From assembly GCA_003538135.1 (NCBI GenBank), contig DPOR01000013.1, positions 1 through 49,586 on the forward strand: a stretch of 49,586 nt of DNA, written 5' to 3'. The notes under the pieces were generated by a model that saw only the letters and a list, made by a program, of their open reading frames with translations, was not told the origin of the DNA and did no database searches. This DNA comes from Oscillospiraceae bacterium (GTDB lineage: Bacteria > Bacillota > Clostridia > Oscillospirales > Acutalibacteraceae). The position numbers were made by a program, and so were the translations under genes. How positions within the stretch are numbered: position 1 is the stretch's first letter; the number at the start of each line of letters is the position of its first letter. Positions 22,922 through 31,287 of this stretch are shown here, piece by piece.

Positions 22922-23902
22922 TTATCGATCCTCGCGGAAGTAAGAAAGTCCGAGGCTCGCGGGAGGCAGATTCTCGCGCTTGCGGCGCATACTGACAGCG
23001 ACAAGAACGATTATCGTAACGACGTAGGGGGTCATCATGAACAGCTCCTGCGCGCCGAAGCTGAGGTTCGGGATGTAGTTGTGAACGACCATGAGACCGC
23101 CGAAGAGGAACGAGCCGAGTATGCCGAGGTCGGGCTTCCAAACCGCGAAGATAACGAGCGCGATCGCAAGCCAGCCGCGATCACCGAAGCCGTTGTTCGA
23201 CCAAACGCCGTTTGCGTAGTCCATGACGTAGTAGAGACCGCCGAGACCTGCTATAATGCTGCCGACAACAGTCGAAACATACTTGTATCTGCCGACGTTT
23301 ATGCCCGCCGCGTCGCTCGTTGCGGGGTTCTCGCCGACTGCGCGAAGCTGAAGTCCCGTGCGCGTATGCTTGAAGAAGTAGGCGGTTATGAGCGCGATGA
23401 TTATCGCGGTGTAGGCGAGAAAGCTGTAGGAGAAGAGAAGATCTCCGACTTTTCCGAGCTTCGAAGCAAACGGAAGCGTGGTTTTAAAGCAGTTGCTCGT
23501 CGCGCTCAGCGCTATCGAGGGGATGTCGCTTCCGGTTATCTTGATGAGCGAGCCGCCGAAGAAGTTGCCGAAGCCGACGCCGAAGGTCGTCATCGCAAGA
23601 CCCGTAACGTTCTGATTCGCACGCAGCGTGACGGTCAGGAAGCAGTAGAGCAGACCCATGAGCGCCGAGCCGAGAATGCTCGAGAGCAGGGGAATGAGTA
23701 CCGCGAGGAACGGGTTTATCGCGGCGGCATTTTTCTCATAGAAGAACGCACCGATAACGCCGGAGATACCGCCGACATACATTATGCCGGGGATACCGAG
23801 GTTCAGGTTGCCGCCCTTTTCGGTTATAGTCTCGCCCGTTGAGCCGAAGAGCAGAGGAATGCTCTGCATTATAGCACGCTGAATAAATGTAATAACTATC
23901 AT
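22922..23902 (-). CDS. Nucleoside ABC transporter permease, NupQ/YufQ-like
   Basis: A 326-residue membrane protein with 8-9 hydrophobic helices. The segment FGSTGETITEKGGNLNLGIPGIMYVGG near the N terminus is the characteristic cytoplasmic motif of the second permease of BMP-type nucleoside importers. Its ATG overlaps the stop of the first permease gene by one base (TAATG), so the two are translated together. It is the last gene of the xpt-bmp-ATPase-permease-permease cluster. Confidence 0.87.
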   Translation of the reverse strand: MIVITFIQRAIMQSIPLLFGSTGETITEKGGNLNLGIPGIMYVGGISGVIGAFFYEKNAAAINPFLAVLIPLLSSILGSALMGLLYCFLTVTLRANQNVTGLAMTTFGVGFGNFFGGSLIKITGSDIPSIALSATSNCFKTTLPFASKLGKVGDLLFSYSFLAYTAIIIALITAYFFKHTRTGLQLRAVGENPATSDAAGINVGRYKYVSTVVGSIIAGLGGLYYVMDYANGVWSNNGFGDRGWLAIALVIFAVWKPDLGILGSFLFGGLMVVHNYIPNLSFGAQELFMMTPYVVTIIVLVAVSMRRKRENLPPASLGLSYFREDR

Positions 23903-25008
23903 TATGCCTTCGCCTCCTTGCTGCGGAACTTGACAGAGTAGTTGATGAAGAACTCACTGCCGATGATGAAGAAGATTATTATGCCGGTTATGATATCTGC
24001 GAACGAGTCGTTGAGTCCGAGGCTCGTCGATATCTGAATCGCGCCCTTCTGGAAGAAAACGATGAGCAGCGAGGTTAGGATCATGTAGGCGGGGTTGAAC
24101 TTTGCGAGCCACGATACCATTATCGCAGTGAAGCCGCGTCCGCCGACGGTGTTCGTCGCTACGGTGTGGTCGGTGCCGCTGACGAGCAGGAAGCCGGTTA
24201 TGCCGCAGAGCGCGCCGGAGAGGAGCATCGTGCGCATGATGACCTTTTTGACGTTTATGCCGATGTAGCGCGCGGTGTTTTCGCTCTCGCCGACAACGGA
24301 AATCTCATAGCCGTGCTTGCTGTACTTGAGATAGATGTACATAAAGACGGTCAGAGCCGCAACTATCAGTATGTTGAGCAGATAATCCTGATTGCCGAGA
24401 CTCGGCAGCCAGCCGCTGTGGCTGACGCTGTTGATAACGCCGATGTGACCCGAGCCCTTGGGGTTCGACCACTTGTAGCAGAAGTAGGCGACTATCTGCG
24501 TGGCGATGTAGTTCATCATCAGCGTGAAAAGCGTCTCGTTGGTGTTCCACTTCGCCTTGAAGAACGCGGGGATAAAAGCCCATATCGCACCCGCAATGAC
24601 GCTTGTTATTATCATAACGGGGAAGAGAATGTAGGACGGGAGCTTGTCGCCGAAGAGGATCATACATGAGGCGGTTGCGAAGCCGCCCATGAGCGCCTGC
24701 CCCTCGGCGCCGATGTTCCAGAATTTCATCTTGAATGCGGGGGTGACTGCGAGCGAAATGCAAAGAAGCATCGCGAGGTTCTGGAACAGGCTCCATATGC
24801 GCCTGGGCGAGCCGACCGCGCCGAAGATTATCGCGGAATAGACCTCCGCGGGATTCTGACCGGTGATAACGACGGTCACGACCGCGCAGACGAGCAGCGC
24901 CAGAATGACCGCGCCGATTCTGATAAGCCATGCCGCCCATGAGGGAACGGTGCTGCGCTTGACTATGTGGAAAAGCGGCTCGCGCTTCTGTCCGTTTGAC
25001 TTACTCAT
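23902..25008 (-). CDS. Nucleoside ABC transporter permease, NupP/YufP-like
   Basis: A 368-residue permease with about ten hydrophobic helices and the family motif KMKFWNIGAEGQALMGGFA in the first third. ATG 25008 is preferred, with GGAGGTG 6 bases upstream; a GTG at 25017 lies inside that ribosome binding site. It overlaps the ATPase gene by 8 bp. It pairs with the following permease to form the channel of a BMP-type nucleoside importer. Confidence 0.87.
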   Translation of the reverse strand: MSKSNGQKREPLFHIVKRSTVPSWAAWLIRIGAVILALLVCAVVTVVITGQNPAEVYSAIIFGAVGSPRRIWSLFQNLAMLLCISLAVTPAFKMKFWNIGAEGQALMGGFATASCMILFGDKLPSYILFPVMIITSVIAGAIWAFIPAFFKAKWNTNETLFTLMMNYIATQIVAYFCYKWSNPKGSGHIGVINSVSHSGWLPSLGNQDYLLNILIVAALTVFMYIYLKYSKHGYEISVVGESENTARYIGINVKKVIMRTMLLSGALCGITGFLLVSGTDHTVATNTVGGRGFTAIMVSWLAKFNPAYMILTSLLIVFFQKGAIQISTSLGLNDSFADIITGIIIFFIIGSEFFINYSVKFRSKEAKA

Positions 25009-26536
25009 GGGTTTCACCTCCGTCGGTTTTTGTCATAAGCAGACCGAGTTCTTCCTTTGTGGAAGTCCTTGCGTCAACCACTCCCGTTATCTTGCCGGAG
25101 TTTATGACGAGGATTCGGTCGCAGAGCTCAAGCAGAACGTCGAGATCCTCGCCGACAAATATAACGGCGACGCCCTTTTCCTTCTGCTGATTGAGCAGGT
25201 TATATATGAGATAGGATGAGTTGATGTCAAGTCCGCGCACGGGATAGGCAGCCATAAAGACGGTGGGGGAGGAGGCTATCTCGCGGCCGACGAGCACCTT
25301 CTGCACGTTGCCGCCGGAGAGACGGCGAACGGGCGTATTCGCGCTCGGGGTGACGACCTCGAGGTCGCTGATGACCTTTTCCGCGAGCGTCTTGGGCTTC
25401 TTGCGCTCAAGGAACGCGCTCTTGCCCTTGCGGTAGCTTCGCAGCATCATGTTGTCGACTATATCCATGTTGCCGACGAGTCCCATGCCGAGTCTGTCCT
25501 CGGGGACGAACGACAGGCGCACGCCGAGCTCGCGAATCTGCATGGGCGTCTTGTCGCGCAGGTTGTCCTGATTGCCGGTCTTGGGGTTGTTATAGAGTAT
25601 TTCGCCGCTGTTGAGATGCTGAAGTCCGGCGATGGATTCAAGCAGCTCGCGCTGACCGCTTCCGGCGATACCCGCGATGCCGAGTATCTCGCCCGAACGC
25701 GCGGTGAACGAAATGTTGTCGAGGAGCTTTACGCCCTCGCGGTTTATGCAGTTTATATCCTTGACTATGAGCCTGTCCACGGGGTCAACGGGCTCGCTGC
25801 GGTCGATGTTGAGGCTTATCTTCTTGCCGACCATCATTTCGGTGAGCTCGGATTCGTTAGTCTCTGCGGTCTTGACCGTGCCGATGTATTCGCCCTTTCT
25901 GAGAACCGATACGCGGTCGGAGAGGGAGAGCACCTCGTGGAGCTTATGGGTGATGATTATGATAGCCTTGCCGTCGTCGCGCATACGGCGCAGGACGTCA
26001 AAGAGCTTGAGCGTCTCCTGCGGAGTGAGAACGGCGGTGGGCTCGTCAAGAATGAGTATGTCGGCGCCTCTGTAGAGCACCTTGATTATCTCAACGGTCT
26101 GCTTTTCGGAGACGGACATCTCGTATATCTTCTTATTCGGGTCGATGTCAAAGCCGTACTGCTCGCTTATCTTTTTTATGCGCTCGGCAGACTTTTTGAC
26201 ATTGAATTTGCCCTCGTCAAGACCGAGGATAATATTCTCCGTTGCGGAGAACACGTCCACGAGCTTGAAATGCTGATGGACCATGCCTATTTTGTAGTCA
26301 AGCGCGTCCTTGGGGGAGCGGATGACCACCTCTTTGCCGTCGATGAAAATCTGACCGTGATCCGGATAGTAAATTCCGGCGATCATGTTCATCAGCGTTG
26401 TTTTTCCGGAGCCGTTTTCGCCGAGAATGGAGAGTATCTCGCCGCGGTTGACGGTCAGACATACATCCTTGTTGGCAACGATGCTTCCGAAGCTTTTTGA
26501 AATATTTTTCAGTTCGATTGCTGCGTTCAAGCCCAC
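25001..26536 (-). CDS. Nucleoside ABC transporter ATP-binding protein, NupO/YufO-like
   Basis: A 511-residue double ATPase with two ABC domains fused in one chain. The first half has Walker A GENGSGKTT near residue 38, VSEKQTVEI as degenerate signature and ILILDEPTAVLTP. The second has a degenerate Walker A GIAGSGQREL and RLSGGNVQK, then a Walker B region reading VFMAAYPVRGLD, where Ala-Ala-Tyr-Pro replaces the Glu-Pro pair usual in this position, so only the first site is probably fully active. The start is GTG 26536 with AGGAGG four bases upstream. It follows the BMP gene across a hairpin terminator. Confidence 0.88.
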   Translation of the reverse strand: MGLNAAIELKNISKSFGSIVANKDVCLTVNRGEILSILGENGSGKTTLMNMIAGIYYPDHGQIFIDGKEVVIRSPKDALDYKIGMVHQHFKLVDVFSATENIILGLDEGKFNVKKSAERIKKISEQYGFDIDPNKKIYEMSVSEKQTVEIIKVLYRGADILILDEPTAVLTPQETLKLFDVLRRMRDDGKAIIIITHKLHEVLSLSDRVSVLRKGEYIGTVKTAETNESELTEMMVGKKISLNIDRSEPVDPVDRLIVKDINCINREGVKLLDNISFTARSGEILGIAGIAGSGQRELLESIAGLQHLNSGEILYNNPKTGNQDNLRDKTPMQIRELGVRLSFVPEDRLGMGLVGNMDIVDNMMLRSYRKGKSAFLERKKPKTLAEKVISDLEVVTPSANTPVRRLSGGNVQKVLVGREIASSPTVFMAAYPVRGLDINSSYLIYNLLNQQKEKGVAVIFVGEDLDVLLELCDRILVINSGKITGVVDARTSTKEELGLLMTKTDGGETHE

Positions 26537-26558
26537 TTATCCTCCTATTTTAAATCTC

Positions 26559-26594
26559 AAAAGCCGATTAAGACAGGAAGGATAATCGGCTTTT
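26559..26594 (-). terminator. Hairpin between bmp and the ATPase gene, likely partial terminator
   Basis: A perfect 12-bp stem, AAAAGCCGATTA/TAATCGGCTTTT, with a 12-base loop and U tail from the stem itself on the minus strand. Within an operon such a hairpin would lower expression of the membrane genes relative to the binding protein. A second, GC-rich hairpin CAGACGG/CCGTCTG lies at 26626-26655 just past the bmp stop. Confidence 0.7.
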
Positions 26595-26677
26595 CAAACT
26601 TAAAATCTTTTTAATTTAACTGCTTCAGACGGAGCGGCTTTCGTCGCCCCGTCTGAATGAAAGTTACTGCTTGTTAA

Positions 26678-27871
26678 TCAGCCCTCATTGAGAAGAGTAA
26701 TGCCATCGATGTTGACATCGAAGTAAGGAGCGGAACGCTTCTCGGACTCGTGGAAATAGCCGTTGGAAATAACCTCGGTGTCGGGGGTGAATTTCTCGTC
26801 GGTGTCGACGTCGGCCATGTAGCTGGTGAGGGTCTTGCCGTCAACGGTGAAGGTGGAGGTGTCAAAAACATGGAGAGTGCCGGCCTTGAACTGCTCTTCG
26901 GCAGCCTTGATGGCCTCGGCAGTGCCGGGAGCGGCGACCTTCTCGTTGATGGGGGTCAGCTCGACAGCGCCCTCGTTGATGCCCTTGCACCAGTCGGTGT
27001 CAATAGCCTTGTTGTCTCTGACGCACTCGATCATGTACTTCATGTAAGGTACCCAGTTGATTCTGGAGGAAACGATGAAGGTGTTCGGGCAAGCGTCAAG
27101 AGTGGAGCCGTTGTAGGAGATGTTGGGAACGCCTGCGCTCTCGCAAGCGGTGGGAGCGCCCATGGAGTCGGCGTGCTGGCTGATGAGCTTGCAGCCTCTG
27201 CCGATAAGCAGGGTAGCAGCTTCCTTCTCCTTGGCCTCGTCGTACCAGGAACCGGTGAACTGGACTTCCATGGTAGCCTCTTTGCAGACGGATCTTACGC
27301 CGAGGAAGAATGCGGTGTAGCCGGACTTAACCTCTGCATAGGGGTATGCGCCGACATAGCCTATCTTAGCGTCCTTAGCCTCGAACTTGCCTTCCTTGAT
27401 CATAGCGTTGAGCTTCATGCCTGCGGCGATACCCGCAAGATAACGGCCCTCGTAGATGGAAGCGAAAGCATTGTGGAAGTTCTTGAGATTCTTAGTGTGA
27501 GCCTGAGTGCCGGTAGCGTGGCAGAACTGGACGTCCGGATACTTCTCGGCAGCCTGGATCATGAAGCTCTCGTGGCCGAAGCTGTCGGCGAAAACAACGG
27601 AGCAGCCCTGCTCGGCAAGGTCGGCCGCCGCATCGAAGCAGGCAGCAGTCTCGCTGATGCCGGTCTTCTTGATGATCTCAACGCCAAGCTTCTTGCAGGC
27701 TTCCTCAGCTGCGGTGATGAAGTTCTTGTCATAAGTTGAGTTTTCGTCATGAAGGAAGATAAAACCGACCTTCATCTTCTTCTCGCCGCCGTTCTTGTTG
27801 TTGCAAGCCGCAAAGGCGAAAATGGTAGCGAGTGCAAGAACAATTGCGAGGATTCTTGTGAATTTCTTCAT
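26678..27871 (-). CDS. BMP-family nucleoside-binding lipoprotein
   Basis: A 397-residue solute-binding lipoprotein. The N terminus has a basic start, a hydrophobic stretch and a lipobox ending FAAC, so Cys22 or so should be lipidated and hold the protein on the outer face of the membrane. The BMP/PnrA domain follows, with KVGFIFLHDENSTYDKN, VVFADSFGHE, YLAGIAAG, and IGYVGAYPYAEV. GGAGG stands 10 bases before the ATG. It is the binding component of the importer encoded downstream and follows xpt by 62 bp. Confidence 0.9.
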   Translation of the reverse strand: MKKFTRILAIVLALATIFAFAACNNKNGGEKKMKVGFIFLHDENSTYDKNFITAAEEACKKLGVEIIKKTGISETAACFDAAADLAEQGCSVVFADSFGHESFMIQAAEKYPDVQFCHATGTQAHTKNLKNFHNAFASIYEGRYLAGIAAGMKLNAMIKEGKFEAKDAKIGYVGAYPYAEVKSGYTAFFLGVRSVCKEATMEVQFTGSWYDEAKEKEAATLLIGRGCKLISQHADSMGAPTACESAGVPNISYNGSTLDACPNTFIVSSRINWVPYMKYMIECVRDNKAIDTDWCKGINEGAVELTPINEKVAAPGTAEAIKAAEEQFKAGTLHVFDTSTFTVDGKTLTSYMADVDTDEKFTPDTEVISNGYFHESEKRSAPYFDVNIDGITLLNEG

Positions 27872-27933
27872 TTTTGACGTACCTCCAAAAAATTTTTTAT
27901 ATTTATCCCGCGATGTCGGCGGGAAAAAATAAC

Positions 27934-28515
27934 TCAGTTGTCCTGTTCTTTGAAAGTTATGCTGCCGTTGCCCATCTTCTCGATTATTGCGAGGGATTCG
28001 ACTCTCGCGCCCTTTTCCTCGAGAACCTTTCTGCCGGGCTGGAAGCCCTTTTCTATTGCGATGCCGACGCCCTCGAGCTCGGCGCCCGCCTGCTTGATTA
28101 TATCGATAAGCCCCGAGACGGCAGCGCCGTTTGCGAGGAAATCGTCGATAATGAGGATTCTGTCGCCCTTTTTTATGTAGTCCTTCGATACTGCGACGAG
28201 GCTGTCCGTGCCCTTTGTAAACGAGTGAACGACGGTGGAATAGACATTGTCGCCGACATTTTTATGCGCGCCTTTTTTGGCAAAAACAACAGGCACAGAG
28301 AAATATTGCGCGGTTATGCACGCGATCCCTATGCCCGATGCCTCGATAGTCAGAATTTTATTTATATTACACCCGTCAAAACGGCGCTTGAACTCCTTGC
28401 CGATTTCCTGAAGAAGGTTCACGTCGATCTGGTGATTGAGAAACATATCCACCTTGAGAATATCGTCCCCGATCACTTTGCCGTCAGCAATTATGCGCTC
28501 CTCAAGCAGCTTCAA
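27934..28515 (-). CDS. xpt: Xanthine phosphoribosyltransferase
   Basis: A 193-residue salvage enzyme that makes XMP from xanthine and PRPP. It matches Bacillus Xpt along its whole length: KVDMFLNHQIDVNLLQEIG near the N terminus, SFTKGTDSLVAVS, the PRPP motif ILIIDDFLANGAAVSG and GIAIEKGFQPGR. The start is TTG at 28515, with AGGGGG 9 bases upstream; the alignment with other Xpt N termini supports it. It heads the nucleoside uptake cluster. No purine riboswitch consensus is visible in the ~45-base leader. Confidence 0.9.
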   Translation of the reverse strand: MKLLEERIIADGKVIGDDILKVDMFLNHQIDVNLLQEIGKEFKRRFDGCNINKILTIEASGIGIACITAQYFSVPVVFAKKGAHKNVGDNVYSTVVHSFTKGTDSLVAVSKDYIKKGDRILIIDDFLANGAAVSGLIDIIKQAGAELEGVGIAIEKGFQPGRKVLEEKGARVESLAIIEKMGNGSITFKEQDN

Positions 28516-28559
28516 ATCCTCGTTCCCCCTAAAGAAAAGTACGGTGAAAATACAATAAT

Positions 28560-28588
28560 AGTATAGGGCTTTTTGGGGGTAAAAGCAA
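28560..28588 (-). promoter_or_regulatory. Promoter of xpt and the nucleoside uptake cluster
   Basis: On the minus strand TTGCTT (28583-28588), a 17-bp spacer and TATACT (28560-28565), about 45 bases before the TTG start. Confidence 0.6.
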
Positions 28589-28598
28589 GGAAAAGTTT

Positions 28599-28623
28599 AA
28601 AAATCTGCGTTTTATACAAACGC
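28599..28623 (-). terminator. Terminator of the amidase gene
   Basis: The stem GCGTTT/AAACGC with a 5-base loop is followed on the minus strand by AGATTTTT. It is about 55 bases past the amidase stop codon and just upstream of the xpt promoter. Confidence 0.55.
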
Positions 28624-28678
28624 CGTCGTAAAAAAGCGTATAAGTGTATAAATATGTCAATTTTGTGTACAGCCTGTG

Positions 28679-29419
28679 TCAATTTCTCTTGATGTTTCCC
28701 GCAAAAACGTAACCTGTTGTGTTTTTAAACTCTATGGCATACCACCCGTTGAGTGCGCCGATGATTTTTACGTCGTGTCCGTTGGGGAGAGTGCCGATAA
28801 CGGCGGAGGTCATATTCGGCGCACGGCGGACGTTCAGAACCCCGCCCCGCGTGCTAACGGTACCCGTGGCGGGAAAAACGGGCGGATAGTACTGCACGCC
28901 GAGAAAGTCCGCGATGCTTATAACAAGGTTTTCGGCTATCGCGTCAATGTTGTCGGCTATCCACCGCGCGTCCTGCTCGTTGTCGTGGTAGGCAAGCTCA
29001 AGGTAAACCGCGGGAGCCTTCGAACGTTTTAGCTCGAGCAGTGTTGTTGAGGTGCGTGTGTTCACAAGCTCGGGCTCGGGGTAAATCTCGCGCAGTCCGT
29101 TTGCGATTATATCGGCAGCGCGCTTTCCCGGAGTGCTCGTCGGATAGTAGTAGACGTCCGGTCCGCGCAGAGTGCCCTCATATATGGCGGGCGCGGCGTT
29201 CGAGTGCAGGGCGAGATAGAGCCGATAGTTTCCTCTGTTTCCGCGCGCGACAGCCGCCGCCGCGTTGCCGTTCGGGTCGTTCCTGCCGTAGCTTATCCCG
29301 CTTGAAGAGAGATACGGCTCCATTGCGTCGGCGAGGAGATTCATATAGTATTTCTCGCTCTCGCCGATTATATATGGATTGTAGCCCTGAGTTGAGGGGC
29401 TGAGATAGACATCGGGCAT
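28679..29419 (-). CDS. N-acetylmuramoyl-L-alanine amidase (Amidase_3) with C-terminal SH3 domain
   Basis: A 246-residue predicted peptidoglycan amidase. Residues 1-175 form the Amidase_3-like domain with RNDPNG, LALHSNAAP (zinc His) and AVYLELAYHDNEQDARWI (catalytic Glu). The canonical first zinc motif PGHGG is replaced by YLSPSTQGYN; a variant of this kind is known to me from some clostridial amidases, but the zinc ligand there is uncertain. Residues 180-246 form an SH3b wall-binding domain (LNVRRAPNMTSAVIG, GWYAIEF, GYVFAGNI). There is no signal peptide, so it may act in sporulation or lysis, or leave by another route. Its ribosome binding site lies in a 13-bp stem. Confidence 0.82.
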   Translation of the reverse strand: MPDVYLSPSTQGYNPYIIGESEKYYMNLLADAMEPYLSSSGISYGRNDPNGNAAAAVARGNRGNYRLYLALHSNAAPAIYEGTLRGPDVYYYPTSTPGKRAADIIANGLREIYPEPELVNTRTSTTLLELKRSKAPAVYLELAYHDNEQDARWIADNIDAIAENLVISIADFLGVQYYPPVFPATGTVSTRGGVLNVRRAPNMTSAVIGTLPNGHDVKIIGALNGWYAIEFKNTTGYVFAGNIKRN

Positions 29420-29426
29420 AAAAATA

Positions 29427-29463
29427 CCTCCGCATATTCATTTACTATAAGAATATGCGGAGG
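29427..29463 (-). promoter_or_regulatory. Hairpin enclosing the amidase ribosome binding site
   Basis: A perfect 13-bp inverted repeat, CCTCCGCATATTC/GAATATGCGGAGG, with an 11-base loop. On the minus-strand RNA the GGAGG of the amidase gene is the last part of the stem, and the ATG follows 7 bases later. The stem is followed by UAUUUUU, so it may also serve as a terminator for the upstream phosphorylase gene. Either way it should limit amidase translation from longer transcripts. Confidence 0.75.
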
Positions 29464-29514
29464 GAGTGTTGTTGGTTAATTGCCTCGCTTGCGCCCAATA
29501 ATAAAGTCTGATTT

Positions 29515-29550
29515 TGTAGGGTGCGGCGACCTCGACGCACCGCTGCCGCG
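29515..29550. repeat. REP-like hairpin repeat, copy near the amidase
   Basis: The stretch starting TGTAGGGTGCGGCGACC and continuing to CCGCTGCCGC closely matches 36274-36306 and the shorter 36149-36165. GGTGCG and CGCACC within it form a hairpin. It lies in the non-coding gap between the amidase and phosphorylase genes. Confidence 0.7.
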
Positions 29551-29596
29551 CAAACGGCACAAACTCGAATAGGCTCAATCCAGCATAGGCGAGATA

Positions 29597-30361
29597 TTAT
29601 TTTGTATTATTGATCGCTTTTGCAAATGCAACGGCTTGATCGACGAGATTATATCTCATTTCATTTGTCATTTTCCATTCCCATTTTGCAGAATTTGAAT
29701 CAATTGGGTGTATATCAGAAACCATTAGCATAGCGACAGCCTTTAATCCGAGATATTTGGAAACGCTGAAGATTGCCGATGTTTCCATATCTACTCCGAC
29801 AGCACCTTTATCTCGCCATAACTGTTCTTTACACAACGTCTGACGATATACGGCATCTGTCGAGACAATAGAATAGTTGCGTATGCCAAGCAAAGAGGTG
29901 ACGGCTTTTTGAAGGTTACCGTCCGGCTTTGAATATTCGATGTCCTCGTAATAATGAAGTGATGTTCCTTCTTCCACAAAAGCCTTTTGCGGAGCGATAA
30001 TTTCACCGACATGGACGACTTCATCATATGCTCCGCACATTCCGACGGAAATAATATTTCTTACTCCTAATGCGGCGAGAGTTTCGATTGTATCTACTGC
30101 TTGCGGAGCACCGCGTCCTCCGTCCGCAAAGCATAGCTGGAATTTCCCAATCTCCCAAATTGGGCAGGAATTAAGAAATCGCGGAAGCGGTTCAGGCAGT
30201 TCTGTTGCATTATATTGCGATATGAGGTAATCCGTCGCTTTGCCCATAAAGAATAAAATTGCCGTTTCGGGTAGTTGCAAGTGACACTCGCGATGAGCGC
30301 TATGTATTTGATCTTGTGCAGTAATAACTGCTTTTGAGTCGTCTTTGGGCAAGCACCACAT
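29597..30361 (-). CDS. Nucleoside phosphorylase (PNP/UDP family)
   Basis: A 254-residue phosphorylase that splits a purine or uridine nucleoside with phosphate into base and ribose 1-phosphate. Visible family parts: ADGGRGAPQAVDTIETLAALG, the phosphate-loop ISVGMCGAY, and VGVDMETSAIFSV with the Met-Glu that binds ribose, then MLMVSDIHP. The GxP-type beginning of the usual family is replaced by a longer N terminus. GGAGG stands 6 bases before the ATG. It has lower GC than its neighbours and REP-like hairpins on both sides, hints of transfer. It fits functionally with the nucleoside importer and xpt upstream of 28.6 kb. Confidence 0.82.
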   Translation of the reverse strand: MWCLPKDDSKAVITAQDQIHSAHRECHLQLPETAILFFMGKATDYLISQYNATELPEPLPRFLNSCPIWEIGKFQLCFADGGRGAPQAVDTIETLAALGVRNIISVGMCGAYDEVVHVGEIIAPQKAFVEEGTSLHYYEDIEYSKPDGNLQKAVTSLLGIRNYSIVSTDAVYRQTLCKEQLWRDKGAVGVDMETSAIFSVSKYLGLKAVAMLMVSDIHPIDSNSAKWEWKMTNEMRYNLVDQAVAFAKAINNTK

Positions 30362-30422
30362 AATTGTCCTCCATATTGCAACTAAATCGAATATTCAGCA
30401 ATGACTATAGCTCATATATCCC

Positions 30423-30449
30423 GTAGGGACAGCCCTTGCGGCTATCCGC
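30423..30449. repeat. REP-like hairpin upstream of the phosphorylase gene
   Basis: GTAGGGACAGCC, a short CTTGC loop and GGCTATCCGC form an imperfect hairpin whose GTAGGG opening resembles the repeats at 29515 and 36149. It lies in the 220-bp gap between the phosphorylase and the S51 peptidase genes; nothing else is recognised there apart from the terminator at 30533. Confidence 0.45.
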
Positions 30450-30532
30450 TATCGGAATCATAGCATATTCAGCAGATTTAGGCAAGTTCGTTATTAAACC
30501 GTGTGCCGGAATTACAGGCTTATAGATACCCC

Positions 30533-30572
30533 GATAAAAAACAGGGAAAACAGAAATTATCCGTTTTCCCTG
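30533..30572 (-). terminator. Terminator of the MFS-BspA-S51 operon
   Basis: The stem CAGGGAAAAC/GTTTTCCCTG is followed by a U run on the minus strand (plus AAAAAA at 30535-30541). It ends 9 bases past the S51 gene. Confidence 0.85.
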
Positions 30573-30581
30573 CATGAAGTT

Positions 30582-31277
30582 TTATATATCCAGCGCCGAG
30601 GCGTCCTCGGTTATGTCGCTTTTTGCAAAGCCGTTATCTTTGTCAAAATAGAACACGCTTCCGCCGTCGTTTCCGCATATGGCGGAGAAGTGGCCGTCCT
30701 TGAAGATGAGCGCCGCGCCGTCCTCAACGCCTATGCCGGAGTCGCGGCAGCCTTTTACGGCTGTCCCAAAGCTCTGCCAGCGTTCGCTGATGAAGTGCGG
30801 GCAGTAGCAGTAGGGGAGAAGCCCGATGCAGTCAACGAACATGAAGTCGCCGTTTTCGCCGCAGTCGTCATATCCCATGTCGAACCAGCACATTGCGCCG
30901 GAGCTGAGTCCCGAGAGGACTTTTCCGCGTTTATACGTCTCCCTGAGCGCCTTGTCCGCGCCGGTTGCCTTGAATGTGTTCATCATGAACTCAAGGTTTC
31001 CGCCGCCGGCGTAGACTATGTCGGTGCTCACGAGCGTATCGTATATGTATTTATCCGTGTTTTCGGGGTCGGTCAGCTTGAGCGTTTCGACTGTGCAGCC
31101 GAGCTTTTCAAAGCTCTCCCAAATAGGCTCGTCGCCCTCGGTATCGTCGTGCCCCGCGGTCGGCAGAAACACAACATGAGGATGCTCCTTGCCCGATTCG
31201 CGGACTATCCTTTCAAATATCGGCATGACCTCGCCGTCGTCATAACGGCCGCCGCCGAGTGCGATTATCGTTCCCAT
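30582..31277 (-). CDS. Peptidase E-like (S51 family) serine hydrolase
   Basis: A 231-residue cytoplasmic protein of the class I glutamine amidotransferase-like fold. IIALGGGRYDDGE, VFLPTAGHDD, VYAGGGNLEFMMN and the nucleophile elbow GLSSGAMCWF place it in the S51 (Asp-dipeptidase/cyanophycinase-like) family with Ser as nucleophile, and His/Asp candidates follow in CPHFIS and GVEDGAALIF. It may cleave N-terminal Asp dipeptides or a related substrate. GGAGGAAAA precedes the ATG, 10 bp after the lipoprotein gene. Confidence 0.82.
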   Translation of the reverse strand: MGTIIALGGGRYDDGEVMPIFERIVRESGKEHPHVVFLPTAGHDDTEGDEPIWESFEKLGCTVETLKLTDPENTDKYIYDTLVSTDIVYAGGGNLEFMMNTFKATGADKALRETYKRGKVLSGLSSGAMCWFDMGYDDCGENGDFMFVDCIGLLPYCYCPHFISERWQSFGTAVKGCRDSGIGVEDGAALIFKDGHFSAICGNDGGSVFYFDKDNGFAKSDITEDASALDI

Positions 31278-31287
31278 TTTTCCTCCG

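Noticed and set aside
28516..28600. Purine riboswitch before xpt
   Set aside because: The leader from the predicted start is only about 45 bases and none of the conserved purine-aptamer loops is visible.
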